NCBI RefSeq assembly: GCF_902497625.1
Contig: NZ_CABVGX010000024.1
Coordinates: 26,266 to 90,265, forward strand
DNA: 64,000 nucleotides
Reading direction: 5' to 3'
DNA from: Pseudomonas fluorescens
GTDB taxonomy: Bacteria; Pseudomonadota; Gammaproteobacteria; Pseudomonadales; Pseudomonadaceae
Shown: in pieces, positions 18,710 through 26,868 of the stretch
Layout of the letters: every line of letters begins with the position of its first letter
How positions within the stretch are numbered: the stretch's first letter is position 1
The notes under the pieces: model-generated
What the model was told of the DNA's origin: nothing
The model's input: the letters and a program-made list of their open reading frames with translations, nothing else
The model's database searches: none
Made by a program: the position numbers and the translations under genes

Positions 18710-19618
18710 ATGAGCGAGATGGATGATCTGGCGGCGTTCGCTGTGCTGGTCGACGCCGGCAGCTTCACCCTGGCGGCGCAGCAGTTGGGCTGCAGCAAGG
18801 GACAGCTGTCAAAACGCATCAGCCTGTTGGAAGCACGGTTCTCTGTGGTTTTGCTGCAACGAACCACCCGCCGACTCAGCCTCACCGCAGCGGGCGCGGC
18901 TTTGTTGCCGCAAGCCCAGGAGCTTGTGGTCCAAGTGGAAAGGGCGCGTCAGGCATTGGCACGCTTGAAGGACGACATGGCCGGGCCGGTGCGTATGACA
19001 GTTCCGGTGTCGCTGGGTGAAACCTTCTTCGACGGTTTGTTGCTGGAGTTTTCCCAGCAATACCCGGATGTGCAGATCGAACTCGACCTTGCCAACGCCT
19101 ATCGCGACCTGTCCCGCGACGGCTTCGATCTCGCGGTGCGCTCGGAGGTTGGCAATGACGAGCGCCTGGTGGCCAAGCCGCTGCTGGCCTGGCACGAGAT
19201 GACTTGCGCGAGCCCCGCGTATCTTGAGCAGTACGGCGAACCATCCACCCCGCACGAACTGGCTGAGCACCGCTGCCTGCTGAACAGCCACTACAGCGGG
19301 CGTGAAGAATGGCTTTACCACCAGCAACACGAACTGATGCGGGTGCGAGTCTCAGGGCCATTTGCCAGCAATCATTACAGTCTGTTGAAAAAAGCGGCAT
19401 TGGCCGGTGCCGGGATAGCGCGATTGCCTTCATACCTGCTGCAAACGGAACTGGCTGACGGCCGATTGCGCTGGCTCATGCGTGATTATCAGACGCGGAC
19501 GATGCCGATGTACCTGGTACACCCGTATCAAGGCGGGTTGCCGAAACGCACGCAAGTATTGGCAGATTATCTGATCGGGTGGTTCAAACGCAGTGGCGAG
19601 GCGCTGGACCGGCTCTAA
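18710..19618 (+). CDS. LysR-family transcriptional regulator
   Basis: This 302-residue protein has an N-terminal winged helix-turn-helix (FAVLVDAGSFTLAAQQLGCSKGQLSKRI, residues about 9-36) and a LysR effector domain (about 92-295, beginning GPVRMTVPVSLGETFFDGLL). The ATG at 18710 places the helix-turn-helix at the standard position; a TTG eight codons upstream is less likely. It is divergent from the SDR gene with a 105-nt shared promoter region. Ligand unknown. Confidence 0.9.
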   Translation: MSEMDDLAAFAVLVDAGSFTLAAQQLGCSKGQLSKRISLLEARFSVVLLQRTTRRLSLTAAGAALLPQAQELVVQVERARQALARLKDDMAGPVRMTVPVSLGETFFDGLLLEFSQQYPDVQIELDLANAYRDLSRDGFDLAVRSEVGNDERLVAKPLLAWHEMTCASPAYLEQYGEPSTPHELAEHRCLLNSHYSGREEWLYHQQHELMRVRVSGPFASNHYSLLKKAALAGAGIARLPSYLLQTELADGRLRWLMRDYQTRTMPMYLVHPYQGGLPKRTQVLADYLIGWFKRSGEALDRL

Positions 19619-19645
19619 GCGATAGGTGTGGCACGCCGCTGAACC

Positions 19646-19740
19646 TTGTGGGAGCGAGCCTGCTCGCGGTTACGCAGGGGCAGTCGAAATAAATGTCAGC
19701 TGTCACAGCGCTATCGCGAGCAGGCGCGCTCCCACAGGGG
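19646..19740. repeat. Inverted REP pair (GGGAGCGAGCCTGCTCGCGA family)
   Basis: TTGTGGGAGCGAGCCTGCTC at the left and the inverse ATCGCGAGCAGGCGCGCTCC at the right, between the LysR gene and the liv operon terminator. Confidence 0.8.
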
Positions 19741-19770
19741 GTGTCCTGTCATTCATTTTGTGGCACGCAT

Positions 19771-19794
19771 AAAAAACGGCCCGAAGGCCGTTTT
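19771..19794 (-). terminator. Rho-independent terminator of the braC-livHMGF operon
   Basis: On the minus strand AAAACGGCC-TTCG-GGCCGTTTT is followed by further T residues, a strong intrinsic terminator 18-40 nt beyond the livF stop. Confidence 0.9.
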
Positions 19795-19811
19795 CTCTTT
19801 ACCGCAAAGAC

Positions 19812-20513
19812 TCAACCACCAAGATACGCTTCGCGCACTTTTGGATCAGTCAGCAGCGACTCACCCGTGCCTTGCATGACCACGCGGCCGTTTTCGAGGA
19901 CGTACGCGCGGTCCGCGATTTTCAGCGCCTGATTGGCATTCTGCTCGACCAGAAACACAGTCACTCCGTCTCTACGCAGCTGTTCGATGATGTCGAAAAT
20001 CTGCTGGATGATGATCGGTGCCAAGCCCAGCGATGGCTCGTCGAGCAACAGCAGTTTCGGCTTGCTCATCAGCGCGCGGCCGATGGCGAGCATTTGCTGT
20101 TCGCCGCCGGACATGGTGCCGCCGCGTTGGGCAAAGCGCTCTTTCAGGCGTGGGAAAAGTTCGAGAACCTTGTCCATCTGTTCCTGATAGTCGCCCTTGT
20201 CAGTGAAAAATCCGCCCATGGCGAGGTTTTCTTCAACGGTCAGGCGGGCAAACACCCGGCGACCTTCCGGCACGACCGCAATGCTTTTGCGCATGATCTG
20301 CGACGAGTCCAGGCCAACAAGCTCTTCACCCATGTAACGGATGCTGCCGCTGTGGGCTTGCGGTGAACCGCAAAGCGTCATCAGCAAGGTCGACTTGCCG
20401 GCGCCGTTGGCGCCAATCAGCGTGACGATTTCGCCCTGACGAACTTCGACGTTGACGTCGTGCAGCGCCTGGATCTTGCCGTAGAAGGTGGAAACGTTTT
20501 CGAATTGCAGCAT
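19812..20513 (-). CDS. livF: Branched-chain amino acid ABC transporter ATP-binding protein LivF (BraG)
   Basis: This 233-residue ABC ATPase powers uptake of leucine, isoleucine and valine. Walker A GANGAGKST, the signature TMSGGEQQMLAIGRAL and Walker B LLLLDEPSLGL are present. The stop codon of livG abuts the start. It is the last gene of the operon, corresponding to braG of P. aeruginosa. Confidence 0.95.
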   Translation of the reverse strand: MLQFENVSTFYGKIQALHDVNVEVRQGEIVTLIGANGAGKSTLLMTLCGSPQAHSGSIRYMGEELVGLDSSQIMRKSIAVVPEGRRVFARLTVEENLAMGGFFTDKGDYQEQMDKVLELFPRLKERFAQRGGTMSGGEQQMLAIGRALMSKPKLLLLDEPSLGLAPIIIQQIFDIIEQLRRDGVTVFLVEQNANQALKIADRAYVLENGRVVMQGTGESLLTDPKVREAYLGG

Positions 20514-21281
20514 TTACGCTTCCCCCAGGTAGGCTTTGATCACTTCAGGATTGTCGCGGATCTGTTCCGGCGTGCCGTCTGCCAAAGGTGTGCCCTGGTT
20601 GATCACGACAATGTGGTCGGAAATGCTCATGACCAGCTTCATGTCGTGTTCGATCAGCAGCACGGTAACGTTATGCTCTTCACGCAACATGCTGATCAGT
20701 GCTTTGAGGTCCTCGGTTTCCTTCGGGTTCAGGCCGGCGGCCGGTTCGTCGAGCATGAGGATCCGCGGGCGGGTCATCATGCAGCGAGCGATTTCCAGAC
20801 GACGTTGCTGACCGTAGGCCAGCGTGCCGGCCGGACGGTTGGCGAACGCCGTGAGGTTGACCTTGTCGAGCCAGAACTCGGCAAATTCCATCGCCTCGCG
20901 CTCACTCTTGCGGAAACCCGGCGTCTTGAACAGACCGGACAGGAAGTTGGTGTTCAAGTGGCGGTGCTGTGCGATCAACAGGTTCTCGACCGCGGTCATG
21001 TCCTTGAACAGCCGCACGTTCTGGAACGTGCGCACCACGCCTTTGAGGGCAATCTTGTGGCCGGGCAGACCCTGGATCGGCTCACCGTCCAGCAGGATGC
21101 TGCCACCGCTCGGCTTGTAGAAACCGGTCAGGCAGTTGAACACGGTGGTCTTGCCGGCACCGTTAGGGCCGATCAGGGCAACAACCTGTTTTTCCTTGAC
21201 GGTCAGGGCGACGCCGTTGACCGCCAGCAAGCCGCCGAAGCGCATGCTCAGATTTTCGACTTTAAGGATCTCGCGACTCAT
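20514..21281 (-). CDS. livG: Branched-chain amino acid ABC transporter ATP-binding protein LivG (BraF)
   Basis: This 255-residue ABC ATPase is the second nucleotide-binding subunit of the system. Walker A GPNGAGKTT, the signature LAYGQQRRLEIARCM (LivG form of the ABC motif) and Walker B ILMLDEPAAGLNP are visible. Its start overlaps the livM stop by 4 nt, so the two are translationally coupled. Confidence 0.95.
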   Translation of the reverse strand: MSREILKVENLSMRFGGLLAVNGVALTVKEKQVVALIGPNGAGKTTVFNCLTGFYKPSGGSILLDGEPIQGLPGHKIALKGVVRTFQNVRLFKDMTAVENLLIAQHRHLNTNFLSGLFKTPGFRKSEREAMEFAEFWLDKVNLTAFANRPAGTLAYGQQRRLEIARCMMTRPRILMLDEPAAGLNPKETEDLKALISMLREEHNVTVLLIEHDMKLVMSISDHIVVINQGTPLADGTPEQIRDNPEVIKAYLGEA

Positions 21282-22534
21282 TTACGCAGCTCCATGTGAG
21301 GACGTTGCATAGGCAGCAGGCCTTGAGGACGCCAGATCATCATCAGCACCATCAAGGCGCCGAACATCAACATGCGGTACTCACTGAACTCACGCATCAT
21401 TTCAGGCAACAGGATCATCACCACAGCCGCCAGAATCACGCCCAGTTGCGAGCCCATGCCACCCAGTACGACGATGGCGAGAATGATCGCCGACTCGATG
21501 AAGGTGAAGGACTCCGGTGTTACCAGACCCTGACGTGCGGCGAAGAAGCTGCCGGCGAAACCGGCGAAGGCGGCGCCCAGGGTGAAGGCCGAGAGCTTGA
21601 TCACTGTAGGATTGAGGCCCAGCGCACGGCAGGCGATCTCGTCTTCACGCAATGCTTCCCACGCCCGGCCAATCGGCATGCGCAGCAAACGGTTGATCAC
21701 GAACAGTGCCGCCAGGGCCAGCAACAGGGCAACCAGGTAGAGGAACATCACCTTGTTGATCGAGTTGTAGGCCAGGCCAAAGTATTCATGGAACGTTTGC
21801 ATGCCTTCTGCCGCTTTGCGCTCGAAGGTGAGCCCGAAGAACGTCGGCTTCTCGATGTTGCTGATACCGTTCGGGCCGCCAGTGATATCGGTGAGGTTAC
21901 GCAGGAACAGGCGGATGATTTCACCGAAGCCAAGGGTCACGATCGCCAGGTAGTCGCCACGCAGACGCAGTACCGGGAAACCGAGCAGGAAGCCGAAAGT
22001 GGCCGCCATCAGGCCAGCGATCGGCAGACAGATCCAGAAGCCCAGGCCTAGATAGTGCGACAGCAACGCATAGCTGTAAGCCCCGACGGCATAGAAACCG
22101 ACGTACCCCAGATCGAGCAGACCGGCGAGGCCGACCACGATATTCAGGCCGAGGCCGAGCATCACGTAGATCAGCACCAGCGTGGCGATATCGACCGCTC
22201 CGCGAGAACCGAAGAACGGCCACACCAGCGCGCCGGCAACCAGCGCAATGATGATCCAGCGCTGAGTGTTTGGCAGGGTCAGGAAGTTGCTGGCCTTGGC
22301 CGGGATCAACGGCATGTTGGGCGAGGAACGCCAGGCCGAGCTGATTTGCTGGTCAAACAGCACCCGCAGGAACATCAACACGGAGCACACCGCGATGGTG
22401 ATCAGTGTGGCACTGCTAGTGCCGTGCACTTCAAGGTGAATGCCGACGATGGTCAGTTTCAGACCCAGTACCGGATAGGCCACGGCCCATACCAGCAAGG
22501 CACTGAACAGTGCCTGTTTAAGATTCCTAGTCAT
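21278..22534 (-). CDS. livM: High-affinity branched-chain amino acid ABC permease LivM (BraE)
   Basis: This 418-residue permease has an N-terminal extension with extra membrane segments (the DUF3382 region of Pseudomonas and E. coli LivM), followed by the permease domain with AVGAYSYALLSHY and the EAA-like loop (GRAWEALREDEIACRALGLN). It forms the inner membrane channel with LivH. Four-nucleotide overlaps with livH upstream and livG downstream indicate coupling. Confidence 0.95.
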   Translation of the reverse strand: MTRNLKQALFSALLVWAVAYPVLGLKLTIVGIHLEVHGTSSATLITIAVCSVLMFLRVLFDQQISSAWRSSPNMPLIPAKASNFLTLPNTQRWIIIALVAGALVWPFFGSRGAVDIATLVLIYVMLGLGLNIVVGLAGLLDLGYVGFYAVGAYSYALLSHYLGLGFWICLPIAGLMAATFGFLLGFPVLRLRGDYLAIVTLGFGEIIRLFLRNLTDITGGPNGISNIEKPTFFGLTFERKAAEGMQTFHEYFGLAYNSINKVMFLYLVALLLALAALFVINRLLRMPIGRAWEALREDEIACRALGLNPTVIKLSAFTLGAAFAGFAGSFFAARQGLVTPESFTFIESAIILAIVVLGGMGSQLGVILAAVVMILLPEMMREFSEYRMLMFGALMVLMMIWRPQGLLPMQRPHMELRK

Positions 22535-23454
22535 ACTTTTTCAACCTCCGGACGGCCAAGGATGCCGGTCGGCCGGAACAACAGAACCAGAACCAACAAG
22601 CCGAAAGCCACGACGTCCTTGTATTGGTCGCCGAAGATATCGGCACCAAAGGCTTCCGCCACCCCTAATACCAGCCCGCCGAGCATGGCGCCGGGGATAC
22701 TGCCGATACCGCCCAGTACTGCTGCGGTGAACGCCTTGAGGCCAACCAGGAAACCGGCGTTCGGGTTGATCACACCGTATTGCATGCTCAACAGGACGGC
22801 CGCGATGGCTGCCAGTGCGGCACCGATGACGAAGGTCAGGGCGATGATATTGTTGGTATTGATACCCAACAGGTTGGCCATCTTGATGTCTTCGGCACAG
22901 GCGCGGCAGGCACGTCCGAGGCGAGAGCGGGAGATGAACAGTGTCAAGCCGAGCATGGCGACGAAGGTCACCACGAATACCACGATTTGCATGTAGGAAA
23001 TCAGCACTTCATGTGCACCACCTGGCCCGAAGGTAAAGTTGCCCGGGATCAGGTTGGCGATGGATTTGTCCTTGGAGTCTTGCGCCAGCAGAACCGTGTT
23101 CTGCAGGAAGATCGACATGCCGATGGCGGAAATCAGCGGGATCAGACGGTTGCTGCCGCGCAAGGGGCGGTAAGCGACGCGTTCGATGCTGTAACCGTAG
23201 GCACTGGTCACGACGATGGTCGCGATGAAAGCAGCGGTGATCAACAGCGGCACGCTGTCCAGTCCCAGCATGGCCAGCCCGGCGATGGCGATGAAGGCCA
23301 CGTAAGAACCGATCATGTACACCTCGCCGTGGGCGAAGTTGATCATTCCAATGATGCCGTAAACCATCGTATAGCCGATGGCAATCAGGGCATACGTGCT
23401 GCCAATGGTCAGACCATTAACCAGCTGTTGGAGGAAGTGATAGATGTCAGGCAT
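22531..23454 (-). CDS. livH: High-affinity branched-chain amino acid ABC permease LivH (BraD)
   Basis: This 307-residue permease has about eight membrane helices with YALIAIGYTMVYGIIGMINFAHG near the N-terminus and a GRACRACAEDIKMANLLGIN cytoplasmic loop, both typical of LivH. It starts 232 nt downstream of braC, behind an intergenic hairpin, so the permease/ATPase genes are probably expressed below the binding protein. Confidence 0.95.
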   Translation of the reverse strand: MPDIYHFLQQLVNGLTIGSTYALIAIGYTMVYGIIGMINFAHGEVYMIGSYVAFIAIAGLAMLGLDSVPLLITAAFIATIVVTSAYGYSIERVAYRPLRGSNRLIPLISAIGMSIFLQNTVLLAQDSKDKSIANLIPGNFTFGPGGAHEVLISYMQIVVFVVTFVAMLGLTLFISRSRLGRACRACAEDIKMANLLGINTNNIIALTFVIGAALAAIAAVLLSMQYGVINPNAGFLVGLKAFTAAVLGGIGSIPGAMLGGLVLGVAEAFGADIFGDQYKDVVAFGLLVLVLLFRPTGILGRPEVEKV

Positions 23455-23636
23455 TACAGCGCTCCTAAAAACCTGATACGCATTTCACTGGTGGAGTCAT
23501 TTTCCTGCTCGAGCCCCGTGGATCTGCACCCACTTCGAACGCGAGGTTTGCCAGCGAACCGCTGATGACGGTTTTGAGATTTTCAGGTGGGGAGACTGGC
23601 GGATCACGCCAGCACGGCCCAATACGTTCGTAAAAC

Positions 23637-23662
23637 AAAGCCCACGGCACGCCGTGGGCTTT
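23637..23662 (-). terminator. Intergenic hairpin between braC and livH
   Basis: AAAGCCCACGG and CCGTGGGCTTT form an 11-bp perfect stem with a 4-nt loop, followed on the minus strand by GTTTTAC. It probably ends most transcripts after braC while letting some continue into livHMGF. Confidence 0.8.
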
Positions 23663-23686
23663 ATTGGCAGTCAGTCAGGCAAGGCC

Positions 23687-24814
23687 TTACTGAGGCGAAG
23701 CTTCAGTTTTTGGTTTACCGAAGTGCCACTCGTAAACCACAAATTTGAAGTCTTTCAGGTCACCCTTGGCGTCGAAGCTCAAGTCGCCAGTCGGGGTCTT
23801 GAAGGTACCGGCGTGAATGGCTTCAGCCACTTTCGCAGCGTCTTCGCTTTTCGCTGCCTTGATGCCTTCTGCAATCACGGTTACCGCCGAGTAGGACGGG
23901 AACACGAACGGACCGCTTGGATCTTCTTTCTTGGCTTTGAACGCGTCAGCCAGAGCAATGTTGGCCGGATCCTGGTCGAAGGATTTCGGCAGGGTCACCA
24001 GCAAACCTTCGGAGGCCTTCTGAGCGATCTGCGAGATCGAGTCGTTACCCACGCCTTCAGGACCCATGAACTTGGCTTTCAGGCCTTTTTCATCAGCCTG
24101 GCGCAGGATCAGACCCAGCTCAGGGTGGTAGCCGCCGTAGTAGACGAAGTCGACGTTGGCCTGCTTGAGTTTCTGGATGATCGAGGAGAAATCCTTGTCG
24201 CCGGCGTTGATGCCTTCGAACACGGCAACCTTGGTGCCTTTCTTCTCGAGGGTTTGTTTAACGGCGGTGGCGATACCTTCGCCGTATTGCTGTTTGTCGT
24301 GCAGAACAGCAACGATTTTCGGTTTGACGTGATCGGCAATGTAGTTACCGGCGGCAGGGCCCTGGGCGCTGTCCAGACCGATGGTGCGGAAGACCATTTT
24401 GTAACCACGGGAAGTGATGTCCGGGCTGGTGGCCGCCGGGGTGATCATGATCACGCCTTCGTCTTCGTAAATGTCCGAAGCCGGCTGAGTGGAGCTGGAG
24501 CACAGGTGACCGACCACGAACTTCACGCCGTCGTTGACGACTTTGTTCGCAACGGCCACGGCTTGTTTCGGATCGCAGGCATCGTCGTATTCTACGGCTT
24601 CGAGTTTTTTGCCGTCGACGCCGCCCTTGGCGTTGATTTGCTCAATAGCCATTTTTGCGCCACTGAACTGCATGTCGCCGTATTGGGCTACAGGACCGGT
24701 CTTAGGGCCCGCGATGCCGATCTTGATGGTGTCAGCTGCGAACGAATGGCTGGCAACCCCTGCCAGAACCATAGCGGCAAACAGTTTGGAAATCTGCTTA
24801 GTAGCCTTAGTCAT
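23687..24814 (-). CDS. braC: Branched-chain amino acid periplasmic binding protein BraC
   Basis: This 375-residue periplasmic protein binds leucine, isoleucine, valine and probably alanine or threonine for the Liv/Bra transporter. A signal peptide (MTKATKQISKLFAAMVLAG... ASHSFA) precedes TIKIGIAGPKTGPVAQYGD, and the ligand-binding loops HLCSSSTQPASDIYEDEG and ITPAATSPDIT are present. First gene of the operon, with a long upstream region holding a palindrome at 24914-24929. Confidence 0.95.
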   Translation of the reverse strand: MTKATKQISKLFAAMVLAGVASHSFAADTIKIGIAGPKTGPVAQYGDMQFSGAKMAIEQINAKGGVDGKKLEAVEYDDACDPKQAVAVANKVVNDGVKFVVGHLCSSSTQPASDIYEDEGVIMITPAATSPDITSRGYKMVFRTIGLDSAQGPAAGNYIADHVKPKIVAVLHDKQQYGEGIATAVKQTLEKKGTKVAVFEGINAGDKDFSSIIQKLKQANVDFVYYGGYHPELGLILRQADEKGLKAKFMGPEGVGNDSISQIAQKASEGLLVTLPKSFDQDPANIALADAFKAKKEDPSGPFVFPSYSAVTVIAEGIKAAKSEDAAKVAEAIHAGTFKTPTGDLSFDAKGDLKDFKFVVYEWHFGKPKTEASPQ

Positions 24815-25165
24815 AGTGCTCCACTCTTACTGTTGTAGTTTTTATAGTCCTGGCGCCGTAGCAGCAGAACCGGGTCAGATATCTTGGATATCCTCCGGAA
24901 AATGCCCCTGGCAACTGTACCGGTACAGTGTAGAGCGCCGATTGTCAGCCTGGGAAGCTGGCGCTTGGGGGCAAAACCAGAGGGTGTCGCTTTTTTGAAA
25001 GAAAATTACAGAATTGCGGATGGATGTTAGCTGCCTAATTGCTTGATTCGGCTGCATTCCCTGGCATTCCTGCTCTTTTCATTCGGTGAAGCAAATTGCA
25101 TCCGGGTTTTTCTGCCAGAGCACCAACGTTATCATTCGCGCCGATTTCTTTTCCGGACAGGACCC
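24815..25165. promoter_or_regulatory. braC upstream region with a perfect 16-bp palindrome
   Basis: This 351-nt gap between divergent braC and the DUF2288 gene contains ACTGTACCGGTACAGT at 24914-24929, a perfect palindrome about 100 nt upstream of the braC start. It looks like a dimeric repressor or activator site. The cognate regulator is not identifiable here. Nothing else is recognised in the gap. Confidence 0.5.
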
Positions 25166-25471
25166 ATGACTCAAGAACCTAGCACCCTCTATGCCAAGCT
25201 GCTTGGTGAGACCGCATCAATTACCTGGAAAGAGCTCGAACCGTTCTTCGCCAAGGGTGCCCTGTTATGGGTCGATCCTGCGCTGGATTTGATTGCAGCC
25301 GCCGAGGCAGTGGCCACGGACGATGGCCAGAAAGTCGCTGCCTGGCTGGCTGCCGACGAAGTTGCCAAGCTGTCTGAAACGCGGGCGCTGGATCTCTTTG
25401 AACGTGATCCGCACTTGTGGGCCGTGGTGGTTTCGCCGTGGATCCTGATCCAGGAAAGGGCGACAAAATGA
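25166..25471 (+). CDS. DUF2288 domain protein
   Basis: This 101-residue cytoplasmic protein matches the small DUF2288 family (LLGETASITWKELEPFFAKGALLWVDPALDL and a VAAWLAADEVAKL helix). The ATG at 25166 is chosen because family members start close to this point and ACAGGACCC precedes it. Function unknown. It is divergent from braC. Confidence 0.8.
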   Translation: MTQEPSTLYAKLLGETASITWKELEPFFAKGALLWVDPALDLIAAAEAVATDDGQKVAAWLAADEVAKLSETRALDLFERDPHLWAVVVSPWILIQERATK

Positions 25472-25947
25472 TCGTTGCACCGAATTGGTGCGCTGATTGT
25501 CAGAGGAAAGTGTGTAGCCGAGTAGCGTGATGGCAGGTTGCCGTAGAGAAAGGCTACAGGCCTGATTGGCATAACGGTGACGTAAACGTAACGGGCACAG
25601 TTTTTCAAGCAGCCAAGCGGTTGCTTAATTGTTTCTGGATATTAAGTTTTCGTTGTATGCATTGCCCATCGCGAGCAAGTTCACTCCCACTGTGGAGCGC
25701 GTCCTTTCTAAAGCAATGCGATCGTTGTGGGAGCGACCCTGCTCGCGATTGAGGCAACACTGTTTCAGTGCGAAAACCCTCGACTGGTCGGTCAACGTCA
25801 CGGATAGGAACTCGCTTCCTGGCGGAGTCGCGTATTGAGCCTCTCGGCCACCGGCGTTCGGCCTGAACGTCGCGCGGGGGAATCCTTTCCTTGGTCCCGA
25901 TGAATCGGCCACTATTCGGTGTTCTTTAAGCAAAAGGAGGCGAAAAG
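25472..25947. repeat. 476-nt gene-free gap with a degenerate REP pair
   Basis: The inverted elements ATCGCGAGCAAGTTCACTCC (25669-25688) and GTGGGAGCGACCCTGCTCGC (25727-25746) form a degenerate REP pair. The rest has no recognisable gene. A minus-strand reading frame spanning it has no family resemblance and runs antisense into the next gene. Confidence 0.6.
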
Positions 25948-26868
25948 ATGTCAACCGTATCTTCGTTGGGCTTTGCCGGGATCGGCCTGATGGGCCTGCC
26001 GATGTGCAAGCGTTTATTGGCTGCTGGCTATCCGCTGACGGTGTGGAACCGCAACCCGGAAAAATGCGCTCCCCTGGTTGAAGCGGGCGCGCGCCAGGTC
26101 GCCACACCGGCTGAACTGTGCCAGCACGCCGACGTGGTGATGTTGTGTCTGTCCGACACGTTGGTGGTGCGCGAGGTAGTGTTCGGTCCGGGTGGGGTCG
26201 CCGAGGGTGCGAACAAGGGTCAGTTACTGGTGGATTTTTCCAGCCTGGAGCCGACCGCCACACGGGAAATGTCCGCGCAGCTCGCCAGTCAAACCGGCAT
26301 GAGCTGGCTTGATGCGCCTGTGTCTGGCGGCGTAGTCGGCGCGGAGGCTGGCAGTCTGGCGATCATGGTCGGTGGCGAAGCGGCTAACCTTGAACGCGTA
26401 AGGCCGGTGTTGCTGGCGCTCGGTCAGCAGGTCACACACATGGGTGGCGTCGGTGCCGGCCAGGTCACCAAAGCCTGTAATCAGATGATCGTTGCCTGCA
26501 ATGCGCTGGTCATCGCTGAAGTGGTGGCGCTGGCGGAACGTGCCGGGGTTGAGGCGGGCCTGATCGCCGAAGCGCTGGCCGGTGGCTTTGCCGACTCCAG
26601 ACCCTTGCAGATCCTTGCGCCACAAATGGCCCGCAGCCAGTTCGAGCCGGTGAAGTGGCACGTGCGCACGCTGCTCAAGGACCTCGATACCGCGGTCAAA
26701 TTTTCCCGCGAACTAGGTTCGGCGACGCCGCTCAGCGGATTGGCCGCACAATTGATGCGCCTGCATGGGAGCCAGGGTTTTTCGCAAAAGGATCCATCAA
26801 CGCTGGTACAGATGTACCGCCAGCCAGGCTCAGCGGACTCACCTGACGCAGACAAGCGCGCTGATTGA
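25948..26868 (+). CDS. 3-hydroxyisobutyrate dehydrogenase-family NAD(P)-dependent oxidoreductase
   Basis: This 306-residue β-hydroxyacid dehydrogenase has an N-terminal Rossmann motif (GFAGIGLMGLPMCKRLLAAG), the substrate signature DAPVSGGVVGAEAGSL and a catalytic-lysine helix (GAGQVTKACNQMIV). AAAGGAGG precedes the ATG. Candidate substrates include tartronate semialdehyde or 3-hydroxyisobutyrate. Its last 137 nt overlap the 3' end of the convergent cyclic-di-GMP gene. Confidence 0.85.
   Translation: MSTVSSLGFAGIGLMGLPMCKRLLAAGYPLTVWNRNPEKCAPLVEAGARQVATPAELCQHADVVMLCLSDTLVVREVVFGPGGVAEGANKGQLLVDFSSLEPTATREMSAQLASQTGMSWLDAPVSGGVVGAEAGSLAIMVGGEAANLERVRPVLLALGQQVTHMGGVGAGQVTKACNQMIVACNALVIAEVVALAERAGVEAGLIAEALAGGFADSRPLQILAPQMARSQFEPVKWHVRTLLKDLDTAVKFSRELGSATPLSGLAAQLMRLHGSQGFSQKDPSTLVQMYRQPGSADSPDADKRAD

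Noticed and set aside
25625..26263. 212-codon minus-strand gene
   Set aside because: It crosses a REP pair and runs antisense to the dehydrogenase gene; no ribosome-binding site or motif.
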